A stretch of 64,000 bases of DNA, from the NCBI GenBank assembly GCA_019454045.1, contig SKCR01007819.1, forward strand, positions 248,001 to 312,000. The letters are read 5' to 3'. Below the pieces are notes generated by a model. That model saw only the letters and a list, made by a program, of their open reading frames with translations. It had not been told where the DNA came from and did not search any database. The position numbers and the translations under genes are program-made. This document shows, piece by piece, positions 45,718 to 56,796 of this stretch (position 1 is its first letter; each line of letters begins with the position of its first letter). The stretch comes from Zanthoxylum bungeanum. Taxonomy: Eukaryota > Streptophyta > Magnoliopsida > Sapindales > Rutaceae.

Positions 45718-45722
45718 TTGTG

Positions 45723-46218
45723 CAAATCAAAATAAGCACTGTAGAGTTTTATACTCTTTCCCATTCCTGTAATGACACAGAGTGTTGTCTGTCAAGGATA
45801 CGATAAGTTAAGGCTTTTAATGATCACTATATTAGGAGAAGAGTCCTAATTTGGGTAAAGACAGATTACCTCTTTATAGTAGATCACCTATTTCAAGTAA
45901 GAAGTGAGGCCGCTTCCATGAGAGTCTTTAAAGGCTGAATTCCTTAAAGGACTTGATGAATCCAGGACCAATATTCATGGTCGAAATGAACACAACCGTA
46001 GAATGGGAAATGGTCGAAGTAAAGCTGTGTGTTGGCAATTGTCTTGGTTTACACCAACGGCAGAACAGTTTAAGACTATGGGTCACTAGTTTGCCAAGTA
46101 AATCCGATTGTCATTCACTAGGAAAGGTTCAAGGCGAAAGCTACCTATTTCGATGCAGTTTTATTTTACGGAAACTCTCTTAAGTATTTGCATTAATATT
46201 TAGAGAATTGTGGGGGAT
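45723..46218 (+). other. 3' UTR of copia-4
   Basis: Continuation of copia-4 after the Tat insertion. About 500 bp with no convincing gene (the ORF at 45953-46183 has no recognisable domain). It ends in GAATTGTGGGGGAT (about 46206-46218), the polypurine tract in front of the LTR. Confidence 0.7.
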
Positions 46219-46691
46219 TGTTGTAAATTCTCTAAATAAATAGTTTATGTGTATGAAAGATATGTCCCTTAGAAGTGCCTTGTGGGAAAGACACAAATGT
46301 GAAGGGACATATCCTCTAAATTCAAAGGATATATCTCTATGCCTTTAAAGGCATTAGGAAATGATATAACCACTAGGAGGGTTACACCCTATGCCAAAGG
46401 GTGCCCTCAAAGGCACCCTTCCATGCCTATATAAAGGAGGCTTTGGATTCATTCTAAGACATACAAATATTTCCAACATTCTTTAAAGTTAGAGAGTCAA
46501 GTTCATAGATTTCCTCCATTTTCCTTGTTCAATTTCTTGTGGAAAGAGTGCCCCTTCTAAAAGAAGCATCCAAGTAATCATGGGAGAACGTTAGCCACAA
46601 AACTATCCGTAGAGCACCGAGTCGGGGCTAATAAGTTCTTAAGGACAGAGAGTCATCTCGGCTTGGTTTAAGATAATTATTTTCTTCAACA
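46219..46691 (+). repeat. 3' LTR of copia-4
   Basis: 473 bp, TGTTGTAAATTC...TTTCTTCAACA. It contains a TATATAAA box at 46438-46445, preceded by a perfect hairpin AAGGGTGCC/GGCACCCTT (46407-46430). The next bases, CATTT, are the predicted right TSD. Confidence 0.75.
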
Positions 46692-47930
46692 CATTTCCAG
46701 GTTTTTATTGTTTCTCAAGTTCCATGTTTATGTTTTATAATTGAGATTTTGATTGCGTGATGCATGCCAAATTAGATTTACAACACTTTATTACTAACAT
46801 ATTATTGTCCTTTTTTAACTTTTCTAATTTAATTAAGGAAATGCTTCACATGTTTTCATTTATTTGAATCTAGTGTTTATTATATATAAATATATAAATA
46901 AAATAATTTAAAGAAATAAAACGTTAACAATTAAGTATACAATAAAAATTAAAATTTTCAACATGAGTATAATTGTTAATATATTTTAAATTATTACAAA
47001 TTAAATTTGATTTTTTTGTTAAAATTTTATATAATTCATATATTTAATTTAAATATTTTGTAGTGTTAATTATCTAAATTCAATAGGGGTAAGAATGTCA
47101 AATTCTGATAATAATTAATTTAGAGGGATGTGTTGAGATATTTTACAAACTATAGGGATAAATGATCGGGTTCGGACTAGGCTCGGGTCCGGTCGGGCTT
47201 TTGGAAAATAAATTTTTTTTTTTTAAAAATAATTACTTTATGAATTTTTTAATACTTAAAATTGAAAAAATTAATAATTTCAATGTTTTAGTATTTTTTG
47301 TATTAAACTTTAAAAATTTAGTTATAAATGTATGTATTTAGAATTAAAAATTAATTTATATAATCAAAGAAAATATTTGTTTAGAATCTGGGCTTTTCTT
47401 CCACCCCTAGTTCTAATGAGTGATCTATTAACTTATTAAATTAAAGATCGCTCTAAAAATCAAAAAATACATATTTTAATATTTTAAAAGATAAATAATA
47501 TTTTATTAAAATATGTGTTTTTGTCTTTTAGTTACATGGACACAAAAGTACCAAAAGGAATTAAAATATATATTTTATTCAAAAATACACACCCTACATG
47601 CCCGGTGGGGTGTGTGTTTTAAAAATATTTTTTCACTTTAAATTTAAACGTAAATATATCTCAAAATATAAAATGTTTCATAAAAACTTACATATTATAG
47701 ATATAAAAATCATAAACTTTACTTAAAACATAACCCATTATCGATATATTTTAATCAAAAAAGGTAAAAATGACCCTTACATTTTTAAGATAATAATAAT
47801 TTCAAACTAGTTATTTTCAAACATTCATATTCCTTCATAAAGACTCTAAATCACATTATGTAAAAATACACATAAACTTAACATAAATACATATAACTTT
47901 CATCAATAAATCTCTCTCAAAATTTATAAC
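46692..47930. other. AT-rich intergenic stretch
   Basis: No gene seen. A short GC-richer patch near 47165-47210 (GGTTCGG...CTCGGGTCCGGTCGGGC) with CCACCCCTAGTTC near 47401 looks like a worn hAT-type MITE. A hairpin-like ACACACCC...GGGTGTGTGT lies near 47587-47620. Confidence 0.4.
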
Positions 47931-48993
47931 ATCCCGCCAAAGGCAGGATGCTATCGGCAGAAGACAGGAATGACCCATCTCCTTAAGCCTCAAATCAACC
48001 AAAAAATGGACAAGATGCACTCTAAAATTAGACAACCTGGAACACAGTCCAACACCAAAACATGACCTACAATAAACATCAATCATGTAAGAGGACCTCA
48101 AGTCTGCTACTCAAGAAAAATTCAATACACATCATCAATACTCAAGGGTTTCATGCCCAAAATTATACGTAGAAATCAAAACTTTTATATATATATATAT
48201 ATACAACATCATGCTCAGCACAACTCAAAACATAAACAACGAGGTTCCTAGACTTCTACAACATTTACCAGAACTCTAGAATGGCTAACTACAATATGGG
48301 TGATCCGTCATCTCGAGCATGACTTTCCAAAACTTGAATGGCTGACCGATCTGGCTGTCAACCTGCAAAACTAGCAAATTGTTATGAAGTGAGTTATAAA
48401 ACTCAGTAAGTAACCACACACATACCATAAAGGCAAGAATAAATCTTAATAATAGTATATGCAATCATATATTTATATATATAAGCTTGTGAGAAGGCAT
48501 TTAAAATATTTTGCTAAAATACGTCCAAGCCTATAATTATATAGTCATTGAAAAACGTCACAGTCAAACAAATTTAGAACTTCTAAGAAATATTGTACAT
48601 GAACTTGTACTGAAAATCCTTCAAACTTCATACTATTTTTTACACTCTTACTATACCAAGTCTTCTAAAATACTTAATCTAGAAATGTAAAACCTAAACT
48701 TTAAAAAAAACCGTAGTCGAGAGCTCAATATCCAAATCATTTGAATCCTGAAACTAAACTCTTTTATCATATATCATAAAATGAAATAAATTTTGAAATA
48801 TCATCAAATCGGAAATTTTAAAACATTATTTAGTAATAACTCAAGTACTAGTTTTTATACGGAAAGCCTTTCGAATGTTCAGAATCCCAATTCATATAAT
48901 TACATATATCAATTCAAAAGCGTAACTTGGGTAGAATCTCAAATCCTCTACATAAAAGTCGTACAATAATGACATAGGCAAATTGATTAAAAA

Positions 48994-49069
<76 letters not shown>

Positions 49070-49610
49070 TAAACAAACGAGGGAAACTTCCAAAACATAC
49101 TTACATAAATCGTACACTGACGCAATCAAACAAAACTCGTACGAGACTCATTACCTATTTTAGAATATGTATGAGATGAATATCGTCCGAACAGATACCT
49201 ATCCAAAACTACTATGACACAAACCAAATCATCAACCAAACTGATCACACACACATTACAAACATAAATTCCATACAGTCAATCTCATCCATCATCAAAA
49301 ACGGAAAACATAAAGTAACCATTTTAACTCATTTTGTCGAAAATATTCTTTTCAAAATATTTCTTTTTTCCAAGAAAATAATAACACGAGATTATCCAAA
49401 ATACAACATAAAACTAATCAAGCGTCCAATGCCCGACTCGTGCTCACTGATCGGACAATGTACGAAAGCAATACCATGTTGATAGAGGGTAACATGTCAG
49501 TCCACTACAGATGAACATGACCATATACAAGCACCAGAACGATTTCAAAATCATAAGACCAAAAAAAATATAGTACAAGCACCATGGCAGAAACATATCA
49601 TATCATAACA
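47930..49610. repeat. LTR-like repeat, copy A
   Basis: Begins near CCCGCCAAAGGCAGGATGC and shares ordered anchors with copy B: GACCCATCTCC...AAGCCTC, GAGTTATAAAACTCAGTAAGTAA (48391) and ACGAGACTCATTACC (49140). Divergence between the copies is moderate. It is cut at 49610 where copy B begins. It contains a TA microsatellite (about 48993-49067). No gene. Confidence 0.6.
48993..49067. repeat. TA microsatellite
   Basis: Long run of TA dinucleotides; similar runs at 51521-51573 and 53848-53904. Confidence 0.95.
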
Positions 49611-51335
49611 TGTAACACCCCGCCAGAGGCAGGATGCTACCGGCAGGAGACAGGATTGACCCATCTCCATAAGCCTCTAAATTTACAAAAAAATCTAGCA
49701 TAATGCATCCTAAAACTTGACAACCTGGATCTTAATCCAGCACCAAAACGAACCTGAAATAAGCCTCATATATCAAAATGGACCTCAGGTCCACACCAAC
49801 ACATCAAAATCATCACCTAAGGGCTTTGTGCCCATATCATCTATCAACACTCAAGGGCTCTGCCCACAACATTATAAAAAATCAAAATATTTACTTAATA
49901 GTTACAAACAGCGTGCTCAGCACAACAAATAAAATATTAATCCCAAATCCTACAATTCTAAAGTTTATCCCAGTACACTTGTGAGGGTGACTTCCACTTG
50001 GGTGATCCGCGTCTCGAGCATGATTTATAAAGTTGAAATGATTGACCCATCTAGTAGCCAAGATGTAAAACTAGCAAAGTGGTTTGGTGTGAGTTATAAA
50101 AACTCAGTAAGTAATCATGCTAGCACTACAAACATAACATACAAGTCAACCACATCAGAAGTCTTTTAGGATTAACAAGTTATTACGAGGTTTAGGATTA
50201 TCAGTTTTCTATTATCTTTTATACTTTACCCATATCAAATTTTCATATTTACAAATTTACTTGTCAATATCATGACCAGACATTCAAAGCACACGAAGCA
50301 TGAATTCGAAATCACAAAGTACGTCACATACATCGAAACCATTTCAATGTTGAAACATGAAGTCACATATTAATACTTATCACAAGTAAATATCTTTGAA
50401 ATATCATCAATTCGGTAAATCAAATAAACTTCTTTTTATTCGATTACAAACTATCTTCTATACCAAAACAAACTTACTTCAATACCAAAATAAACTTTCT
50501 TTAACTTTCTTTAATCACGATAACCTTACAATAGTTTGACATTCAGGATTCATATGCATTTACACATACCACATCACATTTCTCTTATATTCATGCAAAT
50601 ATAATTTCAGAATTCTGACACATACATACATACCAATACAACTTAGCAAACACGTTTTAAGACATCTGATATTCACATCAGTTTTCAAATCAGTCGTTTA
50701 TTTCACATATGCAAACAATATCCATATATGTTACGAGTTCTATCATACACATACAAACACTCAGACATACGTACAATCATCGTGAAACCAACCACGAAGC
50801 ACACGTAACAACCAATACATCACAAAACACATAATCAAACAACACACATATATGGATGGCTTACACATACAATGCTTGTACGAGACTCATTACCTATTTT
50901 AGAATAGGTATGAGATGAATGTCGTCCGAGCGGATTCCTAACCTGTTCGACTACTACAACAAGAGATTATCAACCAATTAACATTCACACATGCACATAT
51001 ATCATGTGACACGATCTCATCACATGATTTAACATATACAAGCACATACATGTCAAACATTTCTTATCATCCGATATACATACGTATAAACATCAAACAT
51101 ATGAACATTACTTTGAATTCTGATACTATAGCCTTTAACAATCTTCATGTCTTACTTATCAATCAAATACACTTTGTTTTCAAAATTCTTATCAGAAACA
51201 TTCATTCATAAACACAACCATTTGCACACGTACTTTACCTATTCAAAGAGCTTAGCTTATACCAATTTAGAAATCATGATTTGTTTCATTTACCGATTCT
51301 GTATGCTCAACCTATACATATCTTACATTATATGC

Positions 51336-51517
51336 ATATACGTAGGGGTGTGCATTAATCGGTTTTAACCGATTAACCGAACTTTTCCGACCCATTTTTT
51401 TAGTATGGTCCGGTTAATTCGGTTATTGTGGTTAAAAATTTTAACTTTTTCGGTTATTCGGTTCGGTTACGGTTATGAGATTCGTATAACCGAACCGACC
51501 AATTAACCAAAATTAAA

Positions 51518-51578
<61 letters not shown>

Positions 51579-52280
51579 CGCGTGCGAATCATTTAATTTT
51601 TTAGAGTTAAGATAGTTTGCATGTAAACTCTCAATTAGTTGTAGTTATATTGATTTGATAATACTACCCGGAAATTAAATTGATAAAATTCAAATGACAA
51701 GCTGCATTAACAGCTTGGTTTTGACTCTTTTTAATTTCTCTCAATAATTTAAAGGTAAAAATACATAAAATTTCAAATTTGTAGATTTTGCATCGTGGTG
51801 GATTCGTGACCCTTAAAATTTCTAACATGGCAGGTTTGGAAGGAAATCTGAGGTCGTGACAATCATTGAGGGTTTAAAAAATATTTCTCTCGCATGTAAT
51901 TAAATATAGATATATTTAATCAAATGTTAGTTAGAATTGGTATTTTTAGAATCGGATATGTGATCGAATTAGTAATCCAAAAAATTTAATGAGTCAGTGG
52001 TTCGACCGGTTGAAACGTTCAGAAAAAATTTGTAGAACCGACCTACATCATATATAATTTTACTAATTAAAAATTATAAAAAATTTTAAATTTTAATTTA
52101 TTGGATTGGTTAATAACCGAATTAACCATAACCGACCAAAATATAATGGTTAATTGGTTAATGGTTATGTGTCATAAATTGGTTAAATCGGTCACACTTT
52201 TATTTAACCGAAAATTTCGGTTACGGTTAAAAAATCAAAGATTAACCGACCGAACCGACCGATGCACACCCCTATACGAA
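51336..52280. mobile_element. Non-autonomous hAT-like element
   Basis: Inverted ends GGGGTGTGCAT (51344) and ATGCACACCCC (ending 52272), with an 8-bp flank TATACGTA versus TATACGAA. Subterminal regions are packed with AACCGA/TCGGTT words on both sides, typical of hAT transposase-binding repeats. About 929 bp, no transposase frame. A TA microsatellite lies inside (51521-51573). Confidence 0.75.
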
Positions 52281-52356
52281 TACATGTTCATATACTTATA
52301 CATATACTTTTACATACTCATAAATTTACATACACGTATATTTATCGTTACCGATT

Positions 52357-53656
52357 TTTTACGATATTTTATATCGTACCGCAAATGTACGGTGTCAAGT
52401 TTTAGTAAAAATGAGTTAAGAGTGTCGAACCCACAGGGATTGTGTTCATTCACACTAAGTACTACAATTGATAATCCTAACTTTAGTTAGAAGATAAATA
52501 ATGAAGATTTAATTAAATAAATAACATATAAAAATAATAAGATATGGGGAACTAATACGATAGAGATTCTAGAGTCTGATTTCACCTAGTTATCCCCTAT
52601 GTATTTGTCATGCCAATTAATGTTTGTTCAGTTATATTGTTTATAAGTCAAGAATCCTTAAGTATTCACTCCTTATCTCGAGCAACAATGAAAATATTAT
52701 CAACTACAGACTTCTATATCCCATAAAAATTTAGTAATCAACAACTCATTACGCTTTGTGATTCTATATTAACGACTTCAAAGGAACTATAGATTCTCCT
52801 GAACTCTATAAAACTCCTAGGTTATATTCTCTAGATCTATTCAAAATCTCTATCTCTTGAGCGATAGATTCTAAACATGTATCATCTCAAGTTGTGGCCA
52901 GCAAACAAGAAGCAGTAAACATAAGAGAATATAAATAAACTTAATAAGACTTCATAACAATATTGAAAAACAATACAAAGGTTCAAGCATTAGTTACATC
53001 ATTCTCCAGAATTAATGAGTTAATTCATGAGTAAAGATAAAAACAATAAGAACATATCATGAATCTAATGAAATCATTAGAGTTGAAGAAAGAAACTAGA
53101 TGATAAAACCCGATTTGAATCTCTTCCTCTTCGAACGTCACCGCCTTCATCTCCTCATGTCGCTCTTCAATCCTCCTCCTTGGATCTCTCTAAAATATGT
53201 GTTTTGTGTTTTTTGTTGTGTATTAGCCTCCCCTTTTGAGTCTTGGACGAACTTATGTATTTATAAAAATATCATTGAGTCCTTGTGCATGTAAAACCCT
53301 AAAATTTGTGTTTCTAGGGGTCTGTGGGGCGCCGCGGCACTGGAAAGTGGCGTCGCGGCACCAAAGCTGTGGGAAATTACTATGAGTTTGCTGAGGAGGC
53401 ACCGCGACGCCCAAAGAGTGGCGCCGCGGCGCCGGATAATTTTTCTGGCTTGCCGATTCTGTGTTTTCCGCTCTTCCAGTGTGCTTCTGATGCGTCCGTA
53501 TGGTCCCAAAACACATACAAATGCACCAAGATCCATGTATCAATGCTCCCTACAAATAAAATATAAAAGAACTACAAAATACATTAAATGATACGAAATC
53601 TAACAAAATAGTAAGCTAAGAATGCAGGAATAAGTGGGTATAAATCGCACTTATCA
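52357..53656 (-). repeat. Solo LTR of an Athila-type element
   Basis: 1300 bp in - orientation, flanked by CGATT at 52352-52356 and 53657-53661. On the - strand it starts TGATAAGTGCGATTTATACC; the other end carries GTGTCGAACCCACAGGGATT (52412-52431), wording I associate with Athila LTRs. It holds the 14-bp palindrome GGCGCCGCGGCGCC (53420-53433), comparable to those in the LTR at 4701. The far end lacks a clean CA, so the left boundary is less certain. Overlapping ORFs on both strands near 53250-53590 are chance frames in the CG-rich part. Confidence 0.65.
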
Positions 53657-53842
53657 CGATTCTTACACTTTCATACATCCATACATCCACATAAACATTG
53701 AGCTCATTCCATATCTTACTTCATATCATACCAATAATAAAGTTTCATACTTACGGTAGTCGATTATCCTAACAATGCGTAATCTCGAACTTTGTTTTCA
53801 AGAATATCTCTTATCTATTCTCGTCTTATCCTAAACACTTCA

Positions 53843-53904
<62 letters not shown>

Positions 53905-54729
53905 TCAAGCACTCATCGCATGAGTTATTTACCTGGTTCTAGTCAAATCTATCAAAACAAATGACGGAATGCCGTCAGAATCGTTATTTACGGTATTCTC
54001 GACTTAACTACGAAAACATTTCAGATCTTTCCAGAACAACCAAATCAAGTCTAATTCCAATGATTTCAGTCCCATTACTCCTAAAATATCATTACAAATT
54101 ATTCCAAGCCACTAGTTCACTTAAATCCTAGGTTTACACGTTTTTGGAAAATCTTCCGAAAAAGTTTCCATAAACGCCACGGAAGGGTCCCGAACCCTCC
54201 GAACCTACACGGATTTATCCAAACATGTTGGTAATATCATATATAACTCATAACTATTGATAAAATCAAAATACATCATTATATGAAAAAAAAACTCACT
54301 TTTCTTGGAAACTTGCATTTTCTATCGGATCGACCAAACTCGTTTCGTTTTCACTCAGATTCTACCAAATACATATATTCAACATACTCATACCCAAACA
54401 ATTCAATTTATATCAATATGCTATTCTACGAAGCTAGTGGATACATCCGATTATTTAGCGGAAAACTTGAAATTAACGGATTTTTACCAGGAGGTCTTAC
54501 CGAGATTTCGAGGGCATATAAAAACTCCAAATGATCCCACAAACGCGCTGGAATCGACAGAATTCCTATCGGAGCTACTGTTCACCATGAATCACTATTC
54601 ATCCGAATCTTTCTTCCTCATTTTGCGTGCAACCGGACAAGGAACGGAAAATCCATCATGCATGCAAATTCATCATATATCTCAATCACGCAAGCAGCCC
54701 CTTTTTGCATGCACAATTACGTAATAATG

Positions 54730-55535
54730 TATCTTAACAAGAACCAGTCACATTTTTTATAAGTTCAGTCATATTTTTAAGCTCTATATTATGTGTGACT
54801 AACTAAATTTCAAGTTAATTTCGAATTTGTAGAATTTTAAATTTGATAGAGATTTTTTCATTAAAATTATAGGTATCAATCTTAATTGTATGTATAATTT
54901 TATATATTGTGATTTGAACTTCTAATGAAATAGATATGAGTATTTAAAAAAACTGATCTAAAATCTTTAATCTATTATAAATATAAGTGTCACTTTTTTC
55001 ATCGAAATATTTAAACAATGATACATGTTTTAAAGATTTTAATTTGTAGATCAATAACATGAAAACTATATTTTGATAGATATTTTATTTTTAAATTAAA
55101 AAAAAAAATTTGTTTTTTAAATTGACATGTGGCACTATTGTATATTTATATCATTTTATAAATTGTAGGACTAACTCCAAATATTTTTATGTGCTACAAT
55201 TAAATGCAAATGGACCTATTATTTTTGGGCTAAATAATGATTCCCCTAAAAACAAAAACAAAACAAAACAAAAATAAACAATCAATCAAACAAACAAACA
55301 AAACTTGCCAAATGTTGATTGAAAAAATAAAAGAAGGAATTTGTTAAATAGTAACTATTTTAAATGTGGTAGAATCGAAATCAAATATTTAGCCCCCTTA
55401 ACTACCGAAAAAGGAAAATTTGAAAAGCCTCTGCGTCAGGGTCTAATTTTAAATAACGATTATTATTGGAGTCCATAAAAAATCTCTAATCTACTATTAT
55501 ATATAAAAGCTCCTAAGAGATTTGAGTTGTTCTTT
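54730..55535. other. AT-rich intergenic stretch
   Basis: No gene, repeat family or regulatory feature recognised. Confidence 0.5.
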
Positions 55536-55539
55536 TCAA

Positions 55540-55720
55540 TTTTTTTTTTGAAATGTTAAAACTTCCGCAACCAAATCACCTGACTCGGGCTTAAGCGGAG
55601 CATGTGAAACTTCTGGCTGTCTCAGGTTCTTACAAGAGAATGCACTCATTGGATTCGAATCCAAGACCTGATAATCAAGTCTTAAATTTTTTACCACCAA
55701 ATCACACCCCCTTAAGGACA
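55540..55720 (-). repeat. Probable tRNA-derived SINE
   Basis: On the - strand a tRNA-like head with GTGATTTGGTGGTAAAAAAT (A-box-like) and GGATTCGAATCC (B-box-like) is followed by a body ending in a run of A (poly-T at 55539-55549 on the + strand). Length near 180 bp fits a plant SINE. A clear TSD was not found. Confidence 0.5.
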
Positions 55721-55735
55721 AATTATTCTCCTTAA

Positions 55736-56796
55736 TTTAGGAGTGAAAATTAAATTATTTCCTATCTTTTATTTAATATTCCAATTACTCTTGATTTACA
55801 TCTCTCTCAAACCGTTTAACTATTGTTTATAATAACCCATCTCTCAAGTACTGAAACTCATAATCTTCATATTTGTGTTGGTATTTGTGAAGCTCTTGGT
55901 TAATTTATCCGAATCAAAACTGTAAGTATTTTCAATCTATTCATCTCTTTCAATTATTTTTTCTTAAATGTGTTACCTGAATTATCTTTTTTCAAGATTG
56001 AAACACTAAGTTTTACTCACTTCGATCTCGAAAAATTCTATGTGCGTTTGTTACTATTGTTTTGAAGCATAATCAAAATTGAAAGTAAAGCTCGAGGTTC
56101 AAACGCTCATTCTCTTTTTTTTCTACTGTTGATTTTAAGTTAAAATTGAAATCAAGGTAGTAAACAATCAATCACTTTGGGTAGATTTTTGGGTTGTACC
56201 ACAAGTGTATGTACATTTCAATATTCAATAAATTTGAGATGATATTCATATTTAGGATTGACAATAGGACAAGACGGACCAAGATTTTTCAATCCTATAC
56301 CCGTTCTATTTATACAACGGGATAAAAAATCACATCGGTCCAGTCCTGTTATTTTTTAACGTCTAAATTTTGAAACTAACCATCAAAGAGGACCTAAATG
56401 ACAACTCTGAAAATTTGAAGACCTTTATTTAGAATTTTTGACAAGTTTCTATTTAAAAGAAAAAATATATATATAATTAAACCATAGAAGACTTGTGTGC
56501 AAATTATAATTTCTCACGAGTTTTCAAGAAATTTAACACAAATTCGCAATTCTAAAACTGCAAAACACACAACAAAAAACTATGTCATTATTGGCTTCAA
56601 TCAGTGCTATAATTTTCAAAATATAAAACAAGTATGACATATATACACAAAAAACACTAAAAAAGAAGAATGATAACATCTAGTATTTAAGATATCACTT
56701 GCAGTAAAACATTGGATCAACAAACAAAAAGAAAGGTCCTTGTTAAATAAACTGTTCTCATTTCCAGTATTCCTATTAGGTCTACATTTTCACTTG
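55736..56796. other. Region downstream of CYP59
   Basis: AT-rich; includes the CYP59 3' UTR at its right end. No other gene seen. Confidence 0.5.

Larger units (their letters stand above)
33139..46691 (+). mobile_element. 3' part of a + strand Ty1/copia element (copia-4), split by the Tat element
   Basis: Left part 33139-34113 carries the RT end and RNase H. Right part 45723-46691 carries a 3' UTR of about 500 bp, polypurine tract and 3' LTR. The two parts join cleanly once the Tat element and one TTGTG copy are removed. The 5' end is absent: the break at 33139 coincides with the end of the copia-type LTR inserted there. Its wording and short LTR differ from copia-1/2/3, so it is another copia lineage. 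Confidence 0.75.
49611..54720. repeat. LTR-like repeat, copy B, with nested insertions
   Basis: Starts TGTAACACCCCGCCAGAGGC, the kind of terminus seen in plant gypsy LTRs. Anchors match copy A at offsets of 1684-1740 bp. A hAT-like element (51344-52272) and an Athila solo LTR (52357-53656) are inserted in it. The right end is uncertain (around 54700-54730). Removing the insertions leaves about 2.9 kb. ORFs inside are short and unrecognised. Confidence 0.5.

Noticed and set aside
45953..46183. 76-codon ORF MMNPGPIFMVEMNT...
   Set aside because: It sits in the long 3' UTR of copia-4 between RNase H and the PPT, with no recognisable domain.
53253..53591. Several overlapping ORFs on both strands, about 70-96 codons.
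   Set aside because: CG-rich part of the Athila solo LTR, open in most frames by composition.
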